Source: Paenibacillus xylanexedens
GTDB taxonomy: Bacteria > Bacillota > Bacilli > Paenibacillales > Paenibacillaceae
Direction of reading: 5' to 3'
Assembly: GCF_007680605.1 (NCBI RefSeq)
Contig: NZ_VEIO01000007.1
Location: 165,119-229,118, forward strand
Length of the DNA: 64,000 bases
The notes beneath the pieces are model-generated. The model was not told the DNA's origin. It ran no database searches and worked only from the letters and a program-made list of their open reading frames with translations. Positions 53,463 to 61,103 of the stretch are shown piece after piece (position 1 is the stretch's first letter; each line of letters starts with the position of its first letter). Both the position numbers and the translations under genes were made by a program.

Positions 53463-54340
53463 TTCATATGGAGCAGGTATGTTACAGCTATCAAAAGAGT
53501 AAACCCTCTATTCTGAACAGTGTCACCCTGCATGAGAATGAACCTGTCATTGGTGCAATTTGGGGAAGGAACGGTGCTGGTAAAACGACGCTAATGAGCC
53601 TGCTCGCCGGACATAACCGCCCTGACAGTGGCACCATTCAAATTATGGGTCAGAACCCTTACAATAATCTGTCTGCTCAAGGACATCTATGTTACATCCA
53701 GGAGAATCATCCGCTTGGTAAAAACTGGACAATAAATGATCTGGTCACCATCGGATCACATTTCCATTCACAATGGGATCAACAACTTGCCAAGCGGCTC
53801 ATCGATATATTTGAGCTGCCTTCCAAACAGAAAATGAGTAAATTTTCGAAGGGCATGAAGACAGCTGCTCAAATTATTCTGGGGCTGTGCAGTAATGCGA
53901 GTGTAACGATTATGGATGAGCCTACGAATGGACTCGATGCCGAGAAACGAAAACTTTTCTATGAAGCATTATTGGAAACGTATGAAGATAACCCTCGTCT
54001 GATTCTGATATCAACGCATCATATCGAAGAGGTACAGCCTTTGTGTGAAACGCTGATCGTGGTACATCAAGGAAAAGTGTTATATCATCACCCCATGGAG
54101 GAAGTACGTGAGCGCGGGATTCTTCTAACAGGGTTAATTCAAGATGTTAAGCTGGCCTCTGCAGATGCTAATATTATTGATTCTGCTCGCATGGGTACAA
54201 CCGGCAAAGTGATGATTGATGATGTTTACTCGAAGGAATGGGTAGCGAAGGCTGGGCATCACGGGATTTCCATTGAAAAAGCGACGCTCCAGGATTATCT
54301 GGTGAATGTAACGCGGAAGCAGGAGGAGGTGAGAGCATGA
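53459..54340 (+). CDS. ABC transporter ATP-binding protein
   Basis: A 293-residue ATPase: Walker A GRNGAGKTT, Q-loop QENHPLGK, signature FSKGMKTA, Walker B VTIMDEPTNGLDA, H-loop LISTHH. The FSKGM-type signature and the length fit exporters of the YtrB or lantibiotic-immunity type. It overlaps both neighbours by 4 bases (ATGA), so all three genes are translationally coupled. Confidence 0.92.
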   Translation: MIHMEQVCYSYQKSKPSILNSVTLHENEPVIGAIWGRNGAGKTTLMSLLAGHNRPDSGTIQIMGQNPYNNLSAQGHLCYIQENHPLGKNWTINDLVTIGSHFHSQWDQQLAKRLIDIFELPSKQKMSKFSKGMKTAAQIILGLCSNASVTIMDEPTNGLDAEKRKLFYEALLETYEDNPRLILISTHHIEEVQPLCETLIVVHQGKVLYHHPMEEVRERGILLTGLIQDVKLASADANIIDSARMGTTGKVMIDDVYSKEWVAKAGHHGISIEKATLQDYLVNVTRKQEEVRA

Positions 54341-55035
54341 ATGCAGTAAAAGGAACGAATCGGCTGATTTTAGATGATATGCGTTTATATCTGATCATCT
54401 TTACATCCATTGCACTTGGATTGACAGCAGTCTATGTGGCGATTGCTTTTCTGTTTCATGTCAGTTATTCATCGCAGTTATTCGGGCCGATGTATGGAGG
54501 GATCTGTACTTTTGCCATTGCGGGTCTAATCACGCTCTACCCGGTGGCCATTGGTATGGGCAGTACACGGATTCAATTCATGAAATCTTTCTATATGATG
54601 GGAGCCTGTATGGTTGTGGGCACGATGATCATTCTGCATGCGATCTATGGGGTCGTTCATTTGCTGAATGTCGGGGGATGGCTACAGGTCACGTTGTACC
54701 AACCGGGAATGCTCTATTCTTCGAGTTATCTCGTGTTTCCTTATCTGTGGATTGACGTGATGCTGGGGCTCTTGGTACTCGGTCTATCTGTTTTCTTGAC
54801 GGTTTGCTGGATTCGGCTGGGCCTGCGTAATTTCCTGATTCTGTTGTTTGGCTTTGGTCTGGTGCTGTCACTGATCATTGCATTTGCAGACTTGGGACAG
54901 CTGATGCTGTGGATTGCCGGATTAAACAGGATCGTGCTGTTCACCGTACTGGGTTTAATCGGCGGAGCGTTCCTTCTATCCACGTATCCCATGATGAAGC
55001 ATGCGCCGCTTGGTCGAAAAGGGAGCAAAGACTAA
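54337..55035 (+). CDS. ABC transporter permease (integral membrane)
   Basis: A 232-residue protein with six hydrophobic helices, starting after LILDDMRLY; the second and fourth helices are glycine-rich. No soluble domain is present. It probably forms the membrane part of the exporter encoded with the upstream ATPase. The substrate is unknown; in YtrA-type operons such permeases act in antibiotic or envelope stress response. Confidence 0.88.
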   Translation: MNAVKGTNRLILDDMRLYLIIFTSIALGLTAVYVAIAFLFHVSYSSQLFGPMYGGICTFAIAGLITLYPVAIGMGSTRIQFMKSFYMMGACMVVGTMIILHAIYGVVHLLNVGGWLQVTLYQPGMLYSSSYLVFPYLWIDVMLGLLVLGLSVFLTVCWIRLGLRNFLILLFGFGLVLSLIIAFADLGQLMLWIAGLNRIVLFTVLGLIGGAFLLSTYPMMKHAPLGRKGSKD

Positions 55036-55123
55036 CGAAAGTTCAGCCAAAAGCTTACCGGGAGAAAGACTTTTCTTAAGGGATATAAGATTTAGAAAAG
55101 GCATTCGACAGGGCAATAAAAAA

Positions 55124-55152
55124 ACACGAGGGAGTGTGTGCTCACCTCGTGT
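55124..55152. terminator. Bidirectional terminator between convergent genes
   Basis: ACACGAGG pairs with CCTCGTGT with A-rich and T-rich flanks. Confidence 0.75.
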
Positions 55153-55186
55153 TTATTGTATTTTCTCCCATGGGTTGTACTCTAAT

Positions 55187-55702
55187 CTATGCTTGAGCTT
55201 GCGATTTGAAACCTTCCTCTTCAAGATACTCGCCAGCTTCACCGCGTGATTCAAAAGCCATCTCCAGTTCCTGACCAGCATATACACACCACATGTCATT
55301 GTCATATTTTAACGTAAGTGTGTGTCCCTCTTCATTGATCCAGATACCACCGCCTGATGACAGGGTGACCGGGGCAGATTCTTTAGGGGATGGTACGTTC
55401 TCAGTCACTTCAACTGCGTCTGGATTATGAGACATCGCTTTGAGCGTTGCATCCAGCAATGTACGCAGATCTCCCTCGGAGTAATCACGGACATTGACGA
55501 ACCCTTTGGCATCCGTCTCGTAGTTCGGCAATAACCCTGCATAGATATAACCGTTACCGTTAGGGTGAATATGGAGTGCTACAATTTTTTTCTCGTAGGC
55601 ACTGTCCTCGTAGTGGAAATTCACACGACCCAGAGATACATTTTTGCGCTGCAGCTGTGGGTACGACTCGAGAATTTCAAGCTTTTGTTCAACGTTAAGC
55701 AT
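55187..55702 (-). CDS. Uncharacterised 171-residue protein
   Basis: The ATG has AGGAGG 6 bases upstream. The first 90 residues are mixed (KKIVALHIHPNGNGYIYAGL); a proline- and serine-containing linker follows; the last 55 residues form a strand-rich unit (TLTLKYDNDMWCVYAGQELE). No signal peptide. I do not recognise the family. Standing alone between convergent and divergent genes, it has no operon context. Confidence 0.7.
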   Translation of the reverse strand: MLNVEQKLEILESYPQLQRKNVSLGRVNFHYEDSAYEKKIVALHIHPNGNGYIYAGLLPNYETDAKGFVNVRDYSEGDLRTLLDATLKAMSHNPDAVEVTENVPSPKESAPVTLSSGGGIWINEEGHTLTLKYDNDMWCVYAGQELEMAFESRGEAGEYLEEEGFKSQAQA

Positions 55703-55818
55703 ATGTGCCTCCTGTTACTGTTAGGTAGTGGGATTATACCACAGGTGAAGGCTGGAAACATCCTATCTTCTGTCCGTGTGGGACGCCGTGGCATGAACAC
55801 ACCTCATTAGTATAATCC

Positions 55819-56604
55819 TTATGCTCCTGTTAAAATACGTTGCCCAAGTGCTTTCAGGTTCTCCATAACTTGCAGATAAGGATAAGGCCCGTAGCTGATT
55901 CGTGCCACCCCTAGTGTTGCCAGTTGTCTGGGTGAAGGTTCGTTGGAGGTTACCATCACGTTGACGGGGATTGGCGAACGGTCACATAGTTCCTGAATCC
56001 AATACTGATCCTGTAAACCTGGAATGAATATACCGCTTGCCCCTGCTTCCGCATATGCCTCGGACCGTGCAATTGCTTCGTTAACTAACGCTTCATTATG
56101 TTTCTCAGGAACTTGTTGTAGAAATAAATCTGTGCGTGCATTGATAAAAAGGGGAATGCCTGCCTCACGTGCCGCTTCGCGAGCAGCGGATAGTCTCAGA
56201 CATTGTTCTGCGACGCTGTACAGGCCTTCATCACAGGGCAACTGATCCTCGATATTAATGCCTACCGCACCATGTTCAATAATTTGCAACACGTTTTGCT
56301 TCACTTCTGACACGGACCTGCCATACCCTCCCTCTATATCGATGGTGACAGGTAGATCTACGCTCTTTATAATACGTGCGAGATTAGCAAGCACGAGTTG
56401 AAACGGCAGAGCTTCACCATCCTGTTCCCCATGAGCGGCGGCAACAGACCAGCTTCCCGTAGCCAGAGCTTTGGCACCCGTAGATTGAATGGTCTGTGCG
56501 CTCCCGGCATCCCACACGTTCACCAGTACGAGAGGTTGTCCCTTCACATGATATTGATGAAATTGTTCAGCTTTTTCTTTTTGTGTGCAATGGTTGTTTT
56601 TCAT
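55819..56604 (-). CDS. Isocitrate lyase / phosphoenolpyruvate mutase superfamily protein
   Basis: A 261-residue TIM-barrel enzyme of the ICL/PEPM family: a start LVLVNVWDAGSAQTIQS, the metal-binding VTIDIEGGYG and a central AVGINIEDQLPC, then LFINARTDLFL. Members cleave or form C-C or P-C bonds (for example PEP phosphonomutase, oxaloacetate hydrolase, methylisocitrate lyase). The substrate is not known for this subgroup. AAAGGAAG precedes the ATG. Confidence 0.87.
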   Translation of the reverse strand: MKNNHCTQKEKAEQFHQYHVKGQPLVLVNVWDAGSAQTIQSTGAKALATGSWSVAAAHGEQDGEALPFQLVLANLARIIKSVDLPVTIDIEGGYGRSVSEVKQNVLQIIEHGAVGINIEDQLPCDEGLYSVAEQCLRLSAAREAAREAGIPLFINARTDLFLQQVPEKHNEALVNEAIARSEAYAEAGASGIFIPGLQDQYWIQELCDRSPIPVNVMVTSNEPSPRQLATLGVARISYGPYPYLQVMENLKALGQRILTGA

Positions 56605-56655
56605 CGTGGCTCACTTCCTTTATAGAAATAGATAGGCTGCTACTACTGTGAATTC

Positions 56656-57708
56656 CTACTGCAATGACATCTGTCTCTCGTGCTGAAGCAACCAATTTTT
56701 TCGTGTCAGTCCACCTCCATAACCGCCCAACTCACCACTTGCATTAATCACACGGTGACACGGAATAACAATAGCTAGCTGATTTGCCCCGTTCGCCTGG
56801 GCTACGGCCCGGCATGCAGACGGTTTTCCAACGGCGTTTGCAATCTCCTGATAAGACCTCGTTTCCCCAGCCGGAATGGCTAATAACGCTTCCCAGACCT
56901 GCTTCTGAAATGGTGTTCCTAAACAGAACAACGGTGTGTCGAACGCTGTCCTTTTGCCGTCGAAATATTCATTTAATTCCCGTTCAATGGATTGAATAGG
57001 TGCTGTTGTGCCAGGTACAATCGCGGATTTGGTGCGCTTGCGCAGGCGTTCCACCTCGCGTTCCAGCCCTCTGCGATCAATAAATTCAAGTAAATATAAA
57101 GCTTGCTCATCCGCTATAGCCATCATGGGGCCAAGCCTTGTATCGATCCAGGTTGCCTTCAGTACCCGTTCGTCATCTACGTGTGTAGGTGCAGCTCCCA
57201 TAATCTTTGAAAAGGCATCGCGGAATCCACTGCTGGATTCATATCCGGTGGAGAGTTGGCTATCGATGACGGTGCGCCCTGAACGAATATGTTTCAGCGC
57301 TAGTCCCATACGCCGTGCGCGAGCGTATTCAACAAAGGTCATCCCGAATCTTTTTTTGAACTGACGGCGAGCGGTAGATTCATCAATGGATAGTGCCCTG
57401 AAATCTTGTCCCTTCCAGCGTTTTTCCGGCTCCTTCTCGACAGCCTCAACCAGCATGCGAACCACATCCGAGACATGATTGGGGTGAGATAGAGGCCGGC
57501 ATCGCTGGCATGGACGAAATGACGCAAGCAGTGCTTGCTGAGCGGTTTCATAAAATTCGCAATTCTCAAATTTAGGTTTCCGAGCCGGGCAGGTGGGACG
57601 ACAGAATACCCCTGTTGTTTTGACCCCCACATAAAATAAACCTTCGTATTCTGAATCTTTAGCGATTAGCGCCTGGTAATATTGTTCCTTCAGATCAGCA
57701 GAGATCAT
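56656..57708 (-). CDS. ada: Bifunctional Ada: DNA methylphosphotriester and O6-methylguanine methyltransferase
   Basis: A 350-residue Ada protein: the N-terminal zinc domain with the acceptor cysteine in FCRPTCPARKP and the RPCQRCRP pair, a central AraC-like helix-turn-helix (about 80-165), and a C-terminal O6-alkylguanine transferase with PCHRV as the active-site cysteine. It removes methyl groups from phosphotriesters and from O6-methylguanine, and, methylated, activates repair genes. ATG 57708 with AAGGGTG upstream is preferred over GTG 57717. The LysM gene at 58012 is divergent. Confidence 0.93.
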   Translation of the reverse strand: MISADLKEQYYQALIAKDSEYEGLFYVGVKTTGVFCRPTCPARKPKFENCEFYETAQQALLASFRPCQRCRPLSHPNHVSDVVRMLVEAVEKEPEKRWKGQDFRALSIDESTARRQFKKRFGMTFVEYARARRMGLALKHIRSGRTVIDSQLSTGYESSSGFRDAFSKIMGAAPTHVDDERVLKATWIDTRLGPMMAIADEQALYLLEFIDRRGLEREVERLRKRTKSAIVPGTTAPIQSIERELNEYFDGKRTAFDTPLFCLGTPFQKQVWEALLAIPAGETRSYQEIANAVGKPSACRAVAQANGANQLAIVIPCHRVINASGELGGYGGGLTRKNWLLQHERQMSLQ

Positions 57709-58011
57709 AAACTGCACACCCTTACTCCAGTAGAATCACAATCTTTCCCTTATTATAGGGCAGAATTATATGTCCCATCGCCGAAAATCAGGCACCCATT
57801 CTCGAATTTAAACTTTTGTTCAGTCGGCCCGGGCATTGTTCAGAATTTGTTTAGAATGAAGTGATAACATAGACCTATGTGTTCGATTAAAAGCTAGTAA
57901 TATGTGCCTATTTGTCTTTAGATAGAGATGGAAATTATGTTGTTAAATGAAGTTATATAGGCAAGCAAGTTGAAGATTGACGAAAAAAGGAAGATAACAA
58001 TCGGGGGTCAG

Positions 58012-58404
58012 ATGGAAATGAAATATTCCACGTACAAAAGCATTCATGAACCTGAGCAGGTTCTAAGAACCAAGCCGGAATTTTCATATGGAAAACACGC
58101 TTCAAGGCTCTTTTTACGAGATCAGATTACACGCCCGGCGATGATTAAGCTACTCATCACGATGAGCGTATTTATCGCTGGTTGCAGTGTAGTATTCAAG
58201 GCATCGGCGGGAGATCAGCCAGTGTTGCTGAATGAACAGGTTGTTGTATCTTCCGGCGATACGCTGTGGAGTATATCTCTTGCGAACAAACCGGATCAGA
58301 TGGATACCCGGATTTATGTCGAAGCGCTCAAAGATACAAACCAATTGTCACACGGAAACATTCAGACAGGACAAGTGCTGGAGTTGCCGCAATTTCAACA
58401 TTAA
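58012..58404 (+). CDS. LysM-domain membrane protein, YneA-like
   Basis: A 130-residue protein with one membrane segment (about 45-65, KLLITMSVFIAGCSVVF) and a C-terminal LysM domain (VVVSSGDTLWSISLANKP, ending VLELPQF) that would bind peptidoglycan outside. The length and order match the SOS-induced division inhibitor YneA of Bacillus, and the divergent ada gene suits a damage context, but no clear LexA box is seen upstream and lexA is absent. ATG 58012 follows GGGGGTCAG. Confidence 0.78.
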   Translation: MEMKYSTYKSIHEPEQVLRTKPEFSYGKHASRLFLRDQITRPAMIKLLITMSVFIAGCSVVFKASAGDQPVLLNEQVVVSSGDTLWSISLANKPDQMDTRIYVEALKDTNQLSHGNIQTGQVLELPQFQH

Positions 58405-58608
58405 TGATAAGAGATGATACACGTCTGATTCCCATCGCTTTGCATGAAAACTCATACACGCATCACTGCAAAAGAACAGGTGCAGTCTGGAATTTTAAAT
58501 CATTTACATATTATGGAGCTTCATGAGGGACGATATGGTGTAGTGATGAATAAGGTTCTAATCTGTGTGTGAGAAGGATGCAAGAAGAACGAAGGGAGAA
58601 GATGGAGT

Positions 58609-59184
58609 ATGAAACAGGTGATCAAGAAATCTGCACTGTATACTGCTGTGTTATGTATGGTCATTGTTATTAGCGCCTGTGGCGCCAAAAATAATAAAGA
58701 GTCTGTACAGGAGCACGCATACCCGCAGTCCAAGCAACCCATCGAGGACGCTGGACAGGGATCGGTACCTAATGCGGAGGCCAAAAACAAGAACGATCAG
58801 AGTAGCGCAAAAGATGAAGAGGACAAGATGCAGACGCAGTCTAACGTTGCGGCAACTTCTGAGGAGATCAACATTGTCATTGATCAATCGGATAAACCGA
58901 GTGAAGGCAACAGCTTTGATTTTGCGATCAAACAAGTGCCCAAAGGTTACAGCCTAACGGAAATGCGCTGGACATCCAACACGGTAACGATTGTGAATAC
59001 GATGCAGGAAGCGATCGAGCACGGCGGGAACGGAGAAGACGGCTTTTATTTTAGCGGTAATGGACAGTTCTCAGGCTTTATCTATTCGGACGAGATGAAG
59101 GGTGAACGCGGGAAAGCCATATTTGTTTTTACCAACGATAAGGGTAACATCCTGATGTCCGAGAAGGAGATTAGGTTGAAGTAG
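58609..59184 (+). CDS. Lipoprotein of unknown function
   Basis: A 191-residue exported lipoprotein: signal peptide with lipobox ISAC (C24), then a low-complexity polar stretch (about 25-85; many K, N, Q and E) and a globular C-terminal domain (about 90-191; VIDQSDKPSEGNSFDFAIKQ, GKAIFVFTNDKGNILMSEKE). The family is not recognised. GGGAG lies upstream of the ATG. It has its own terminator at 59251-59277. Confidence 0.78.
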   Translation: MKQVIKKSALYTAVLCMVIVISACGAKNNKESVQEHAYPQSKQPIEDAGQGSVPNAEAKNKNDQSSAKDEEDKMQTQSNVAATSEEINIVIDQSDKPSEGNSFDFAIKQVPKGYSLTEMRWTSNTVTIVNTMQEAIEHGGNGEDGFYFSGNGQFSGFIYSDEMKGERGKAIFVFTNDKGNILMSEKEIRLK

Positions 59185-59250
59185 ACACAGAGAGCTCAGG
59201 AAACGGAGAAACATAATCACTGTACGGATAGAGATAAAAATAAAACGGGA

Positions 59251-59277
59251 AAAGCAGCCTTCGGGCTGCTTTTTTTG
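59251..59277 (+). terminator. Terminator of the lipoprotein gene
   Basis: AAGCAGCC pairs with GGCTGCTT around a 4-base loop, followed by a T run. Confidence 0.85.
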
Positions 59278-59332
59278 ATATGCATTATCGTTTTTTTAGA
59301 ATTTGTTTTATATGATTAGTAAACGGTCGTTT

Positions 59333-60250
59333 CTACATGAATTCAAAGAAATAACGAACGACGTGGAACATGACCGGCGAGGTGTAGGTAAGACTGTCTA
59401 CCCGGCTGAGATAGCTTTTTTTGAGCGCATCCGACTTGTTATCATCCCCGATGAGCAGATCCCGTTTCAGCACAGATACGGTGAGGCTGCCGAAGAATCC
59501 GGCGAGGCCGATCAGCGCCCCGATGAACAACGAAAATGGCCAGTCGAATGGCGTGAGGTAGGGATGAATGAAATAGGAGGCTGCCGTCGTGACAAGGAAT
59601 GCACACACAAATCCTTCCCATGTAATAAAAGGATTCGCTGTAGGCACCACTTTTCGTTTGCCCAGATAAAGAGATACGAGATAGTGCACCACATCATTGA
59701 GCTGTGTTAGCACAACGAGGAACAACACCAGTTTCGATCCGTACTCGGGTGAGGCAAATGGAAAATAAGCAAGATGACTTAATCCAAACACCATGAGCAT
59801 GAGTCCCCACTGGGTGGAGCTGACACTACGCAGGAATCCGATCGTTCCCTTGTTAATCAGACGTGGCATGGGCAAGACGAGAAATACATAGAGCGGAATA
59901 AAGATGATAAACATGCCATACCATCCAATGTATATCCAGTAAAATTGCACCGGGATCGCGAGGTATGCCCATAGAAAAAGGCGGCGGTCGGCTTTCCGGG
60001 TGTTACGGATCATGGAAAAGTATTCTTTGAGCGAGAAAAAGGCAAGCACCATGAGTGAGATCAGCGAGACGATGGGATTGAACAGGGTTGCAAGGCAAAA
60101 GATGACCAGCATGCCCCACCAGGTTTTAATTTTTGTTCCAATGCCCGAATAATCCTTGTCCGGCTGCAGCTTGGCAATTACTTTGTAGACGATATGTATA
60201 ACTAGTAAGGCTGCAAAAATCAGGGTTAATGTGAATAGAGAGCTACTCAT
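59333..60250 (-). CDS. Phosphatidate cytidylyltransferase-like membrane protein (CdsA family)
   Basis: A 305-residue protein with about eight membrane helices. The C-terminal region carries a modified CdsA signature, SVLKRDLLIGDDNKSD and LSRVDSLTYTSP, with LTQLNDVVHYLVSL earlier, so the aspartates that bind CTP-magnesium are largely kept. CdsA makes CDP-diacylglycerol from phosphatidate. The modified signature suggests a paralogue rather than the main housekeeping enzyme. The start at 60250 has GCAGGTG upstream. Confidence 0.8.
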   Translation of the reverse strand: MSSSLFTLTLIFAALLVIHIVYKVIAKLQPDKDYSGIGTKIKTWWGMLVIFCLATLFNPIVSLISLMVLAFFSLKEYFSMIRNTRKADRRLFLWAYLAIPVQFYWIYIGWYGMFIIFIPLYVFLVLPMPRLINKGTIGFLRSVSSTQWGLMLMVFGLSHLAYFPFASPEYGSKLVLFLVVLTQLNDVVHYLVSLYLGKRKVVPTANPFITWEGFVCAFLVTTAASYFIHPYLTPFDWPFSLFIGALIGLAGFFGSLTVSVLKRDLLIGDDNKSDALKKSYLSRVDSLTYTSPVMFHVVRYFFEFM

Positions 60251-60339
60251 ATAAGATCACCTGCTTATTCAATGTGAGATTCCATTATAGGGTACCTATG
60301 TTATTATGAAGGAATAGTGCCAACTTGATAAGGGGAAAT

Positions 60340-60894
60340 ATGAGGATGACCGAGGAACGTTCGATTTATATTTTGCTGACGAATACAGGTACGTTGTTTA
60401 CAAGAGTCATTCAGACCTACACCAGAGCGCCGTATAACCACGCCTCCATCTCGTTTGACCGGGAATTAACGGAATTGTACAGCTTTGGACGCAAACATCC
60501 CAGCAATCCGCTGAATGGCGGGTTTGTGAAGGAAGATATCCAGACGGGTACATACAGTAAGTATCCCAATACGACATGTGTCATCTATGAGCTTCGGGTC
60601 TCGGAGCGGGAAGTGGAAAAAATGAAGCGTGTGCTGCACATTTTCATTCGCAGCCGCCAGAAATATATGTACAACCTGCTGGGCGTTCTTGGTATTACAC
60701 TCAAGGAGCCGGTGGAGTTCAGCAACTCTTATTTCTGCTCCCAGTTTGTAGCCGAAATTTTGCAACGCTCAGGCATCAAGCTATGGAACAAGTTGCCTGC
60801 GCTCGTAACTCCGGATGATTTTCGCCAGTGCGAGCAGTTGAAGCTGGTGTATGAGGGTAGATTACGGGAGTATCAGGTGAAGCCGGATAGTTAA
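60340..60894 (+). CDS. NlpC/P60-like permuted papain-fold protein (YiiX type)
   Basis: A 184-residue protein resembling the permuted NlpC/P60 family: a histidine in YNHASISFD near residue 32 and the nucleophile cysteine in FCSQFVAEIL in the C-terminal half. No signal peptide. Such proteins act as amidases or lipid-modifying acyltransferases. The position after a CdsA-like gene on the opposite strand is not an operon. AAGGGG precedes ATG 60340; ATG 60346 is possible. Confidence 0.78.
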   Translation: MRMTEERSIYILLTNTGTLFTRVIQTYTRAPYNHASISFDRELTELYSFGRKHPSNPLNGGFVKEDIQTGTYSKYPNTTCVIYELRVSEREVEKMKRVLHIFIRSRQKYMYNLLGVLGITLKEPVEFSNSYFCSQFVAEILQRSGIKLWNKLPALVTPDDFRQCEQLKLVYEGRLREYQVKPDS

Positions 60895-60950
60895 CAATGA
60901 ATTTCGCTTAAAATTTTTTTAAAATGATGAATTTTGACGAAAAATATGAA

Positions 60951-60988
60951 GAAATCCACTCTATTTTCAACTATGGAGTGGATTTTTT
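60951..60988 (+). terminator. Terminator of the NlpC/P60-like gene
   Basis: AAATCCACTC pairs with GAGTGGATTT around a 14-base loop, followed by a T run. Confidence 0.85.
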
Positions 60989-61103
60989 TCCGTTTATTAT
61001 CATTTCTTGTTTAGAATCTGTTTATTGCTGTGTTCTAAAATAGGTCTTACGTCTCAGGATGTCTGCAATTTCAATTGAAAATGGGATGAGGAGGAGTAGG
61101 GAA

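Noticed and set aside
57760..58011. Search for a LexA box before the LysM gene
   Set aside because: Only half matches (GTTC, TGTTCG) were found, without the paired CGAAC and GTTCG arms.
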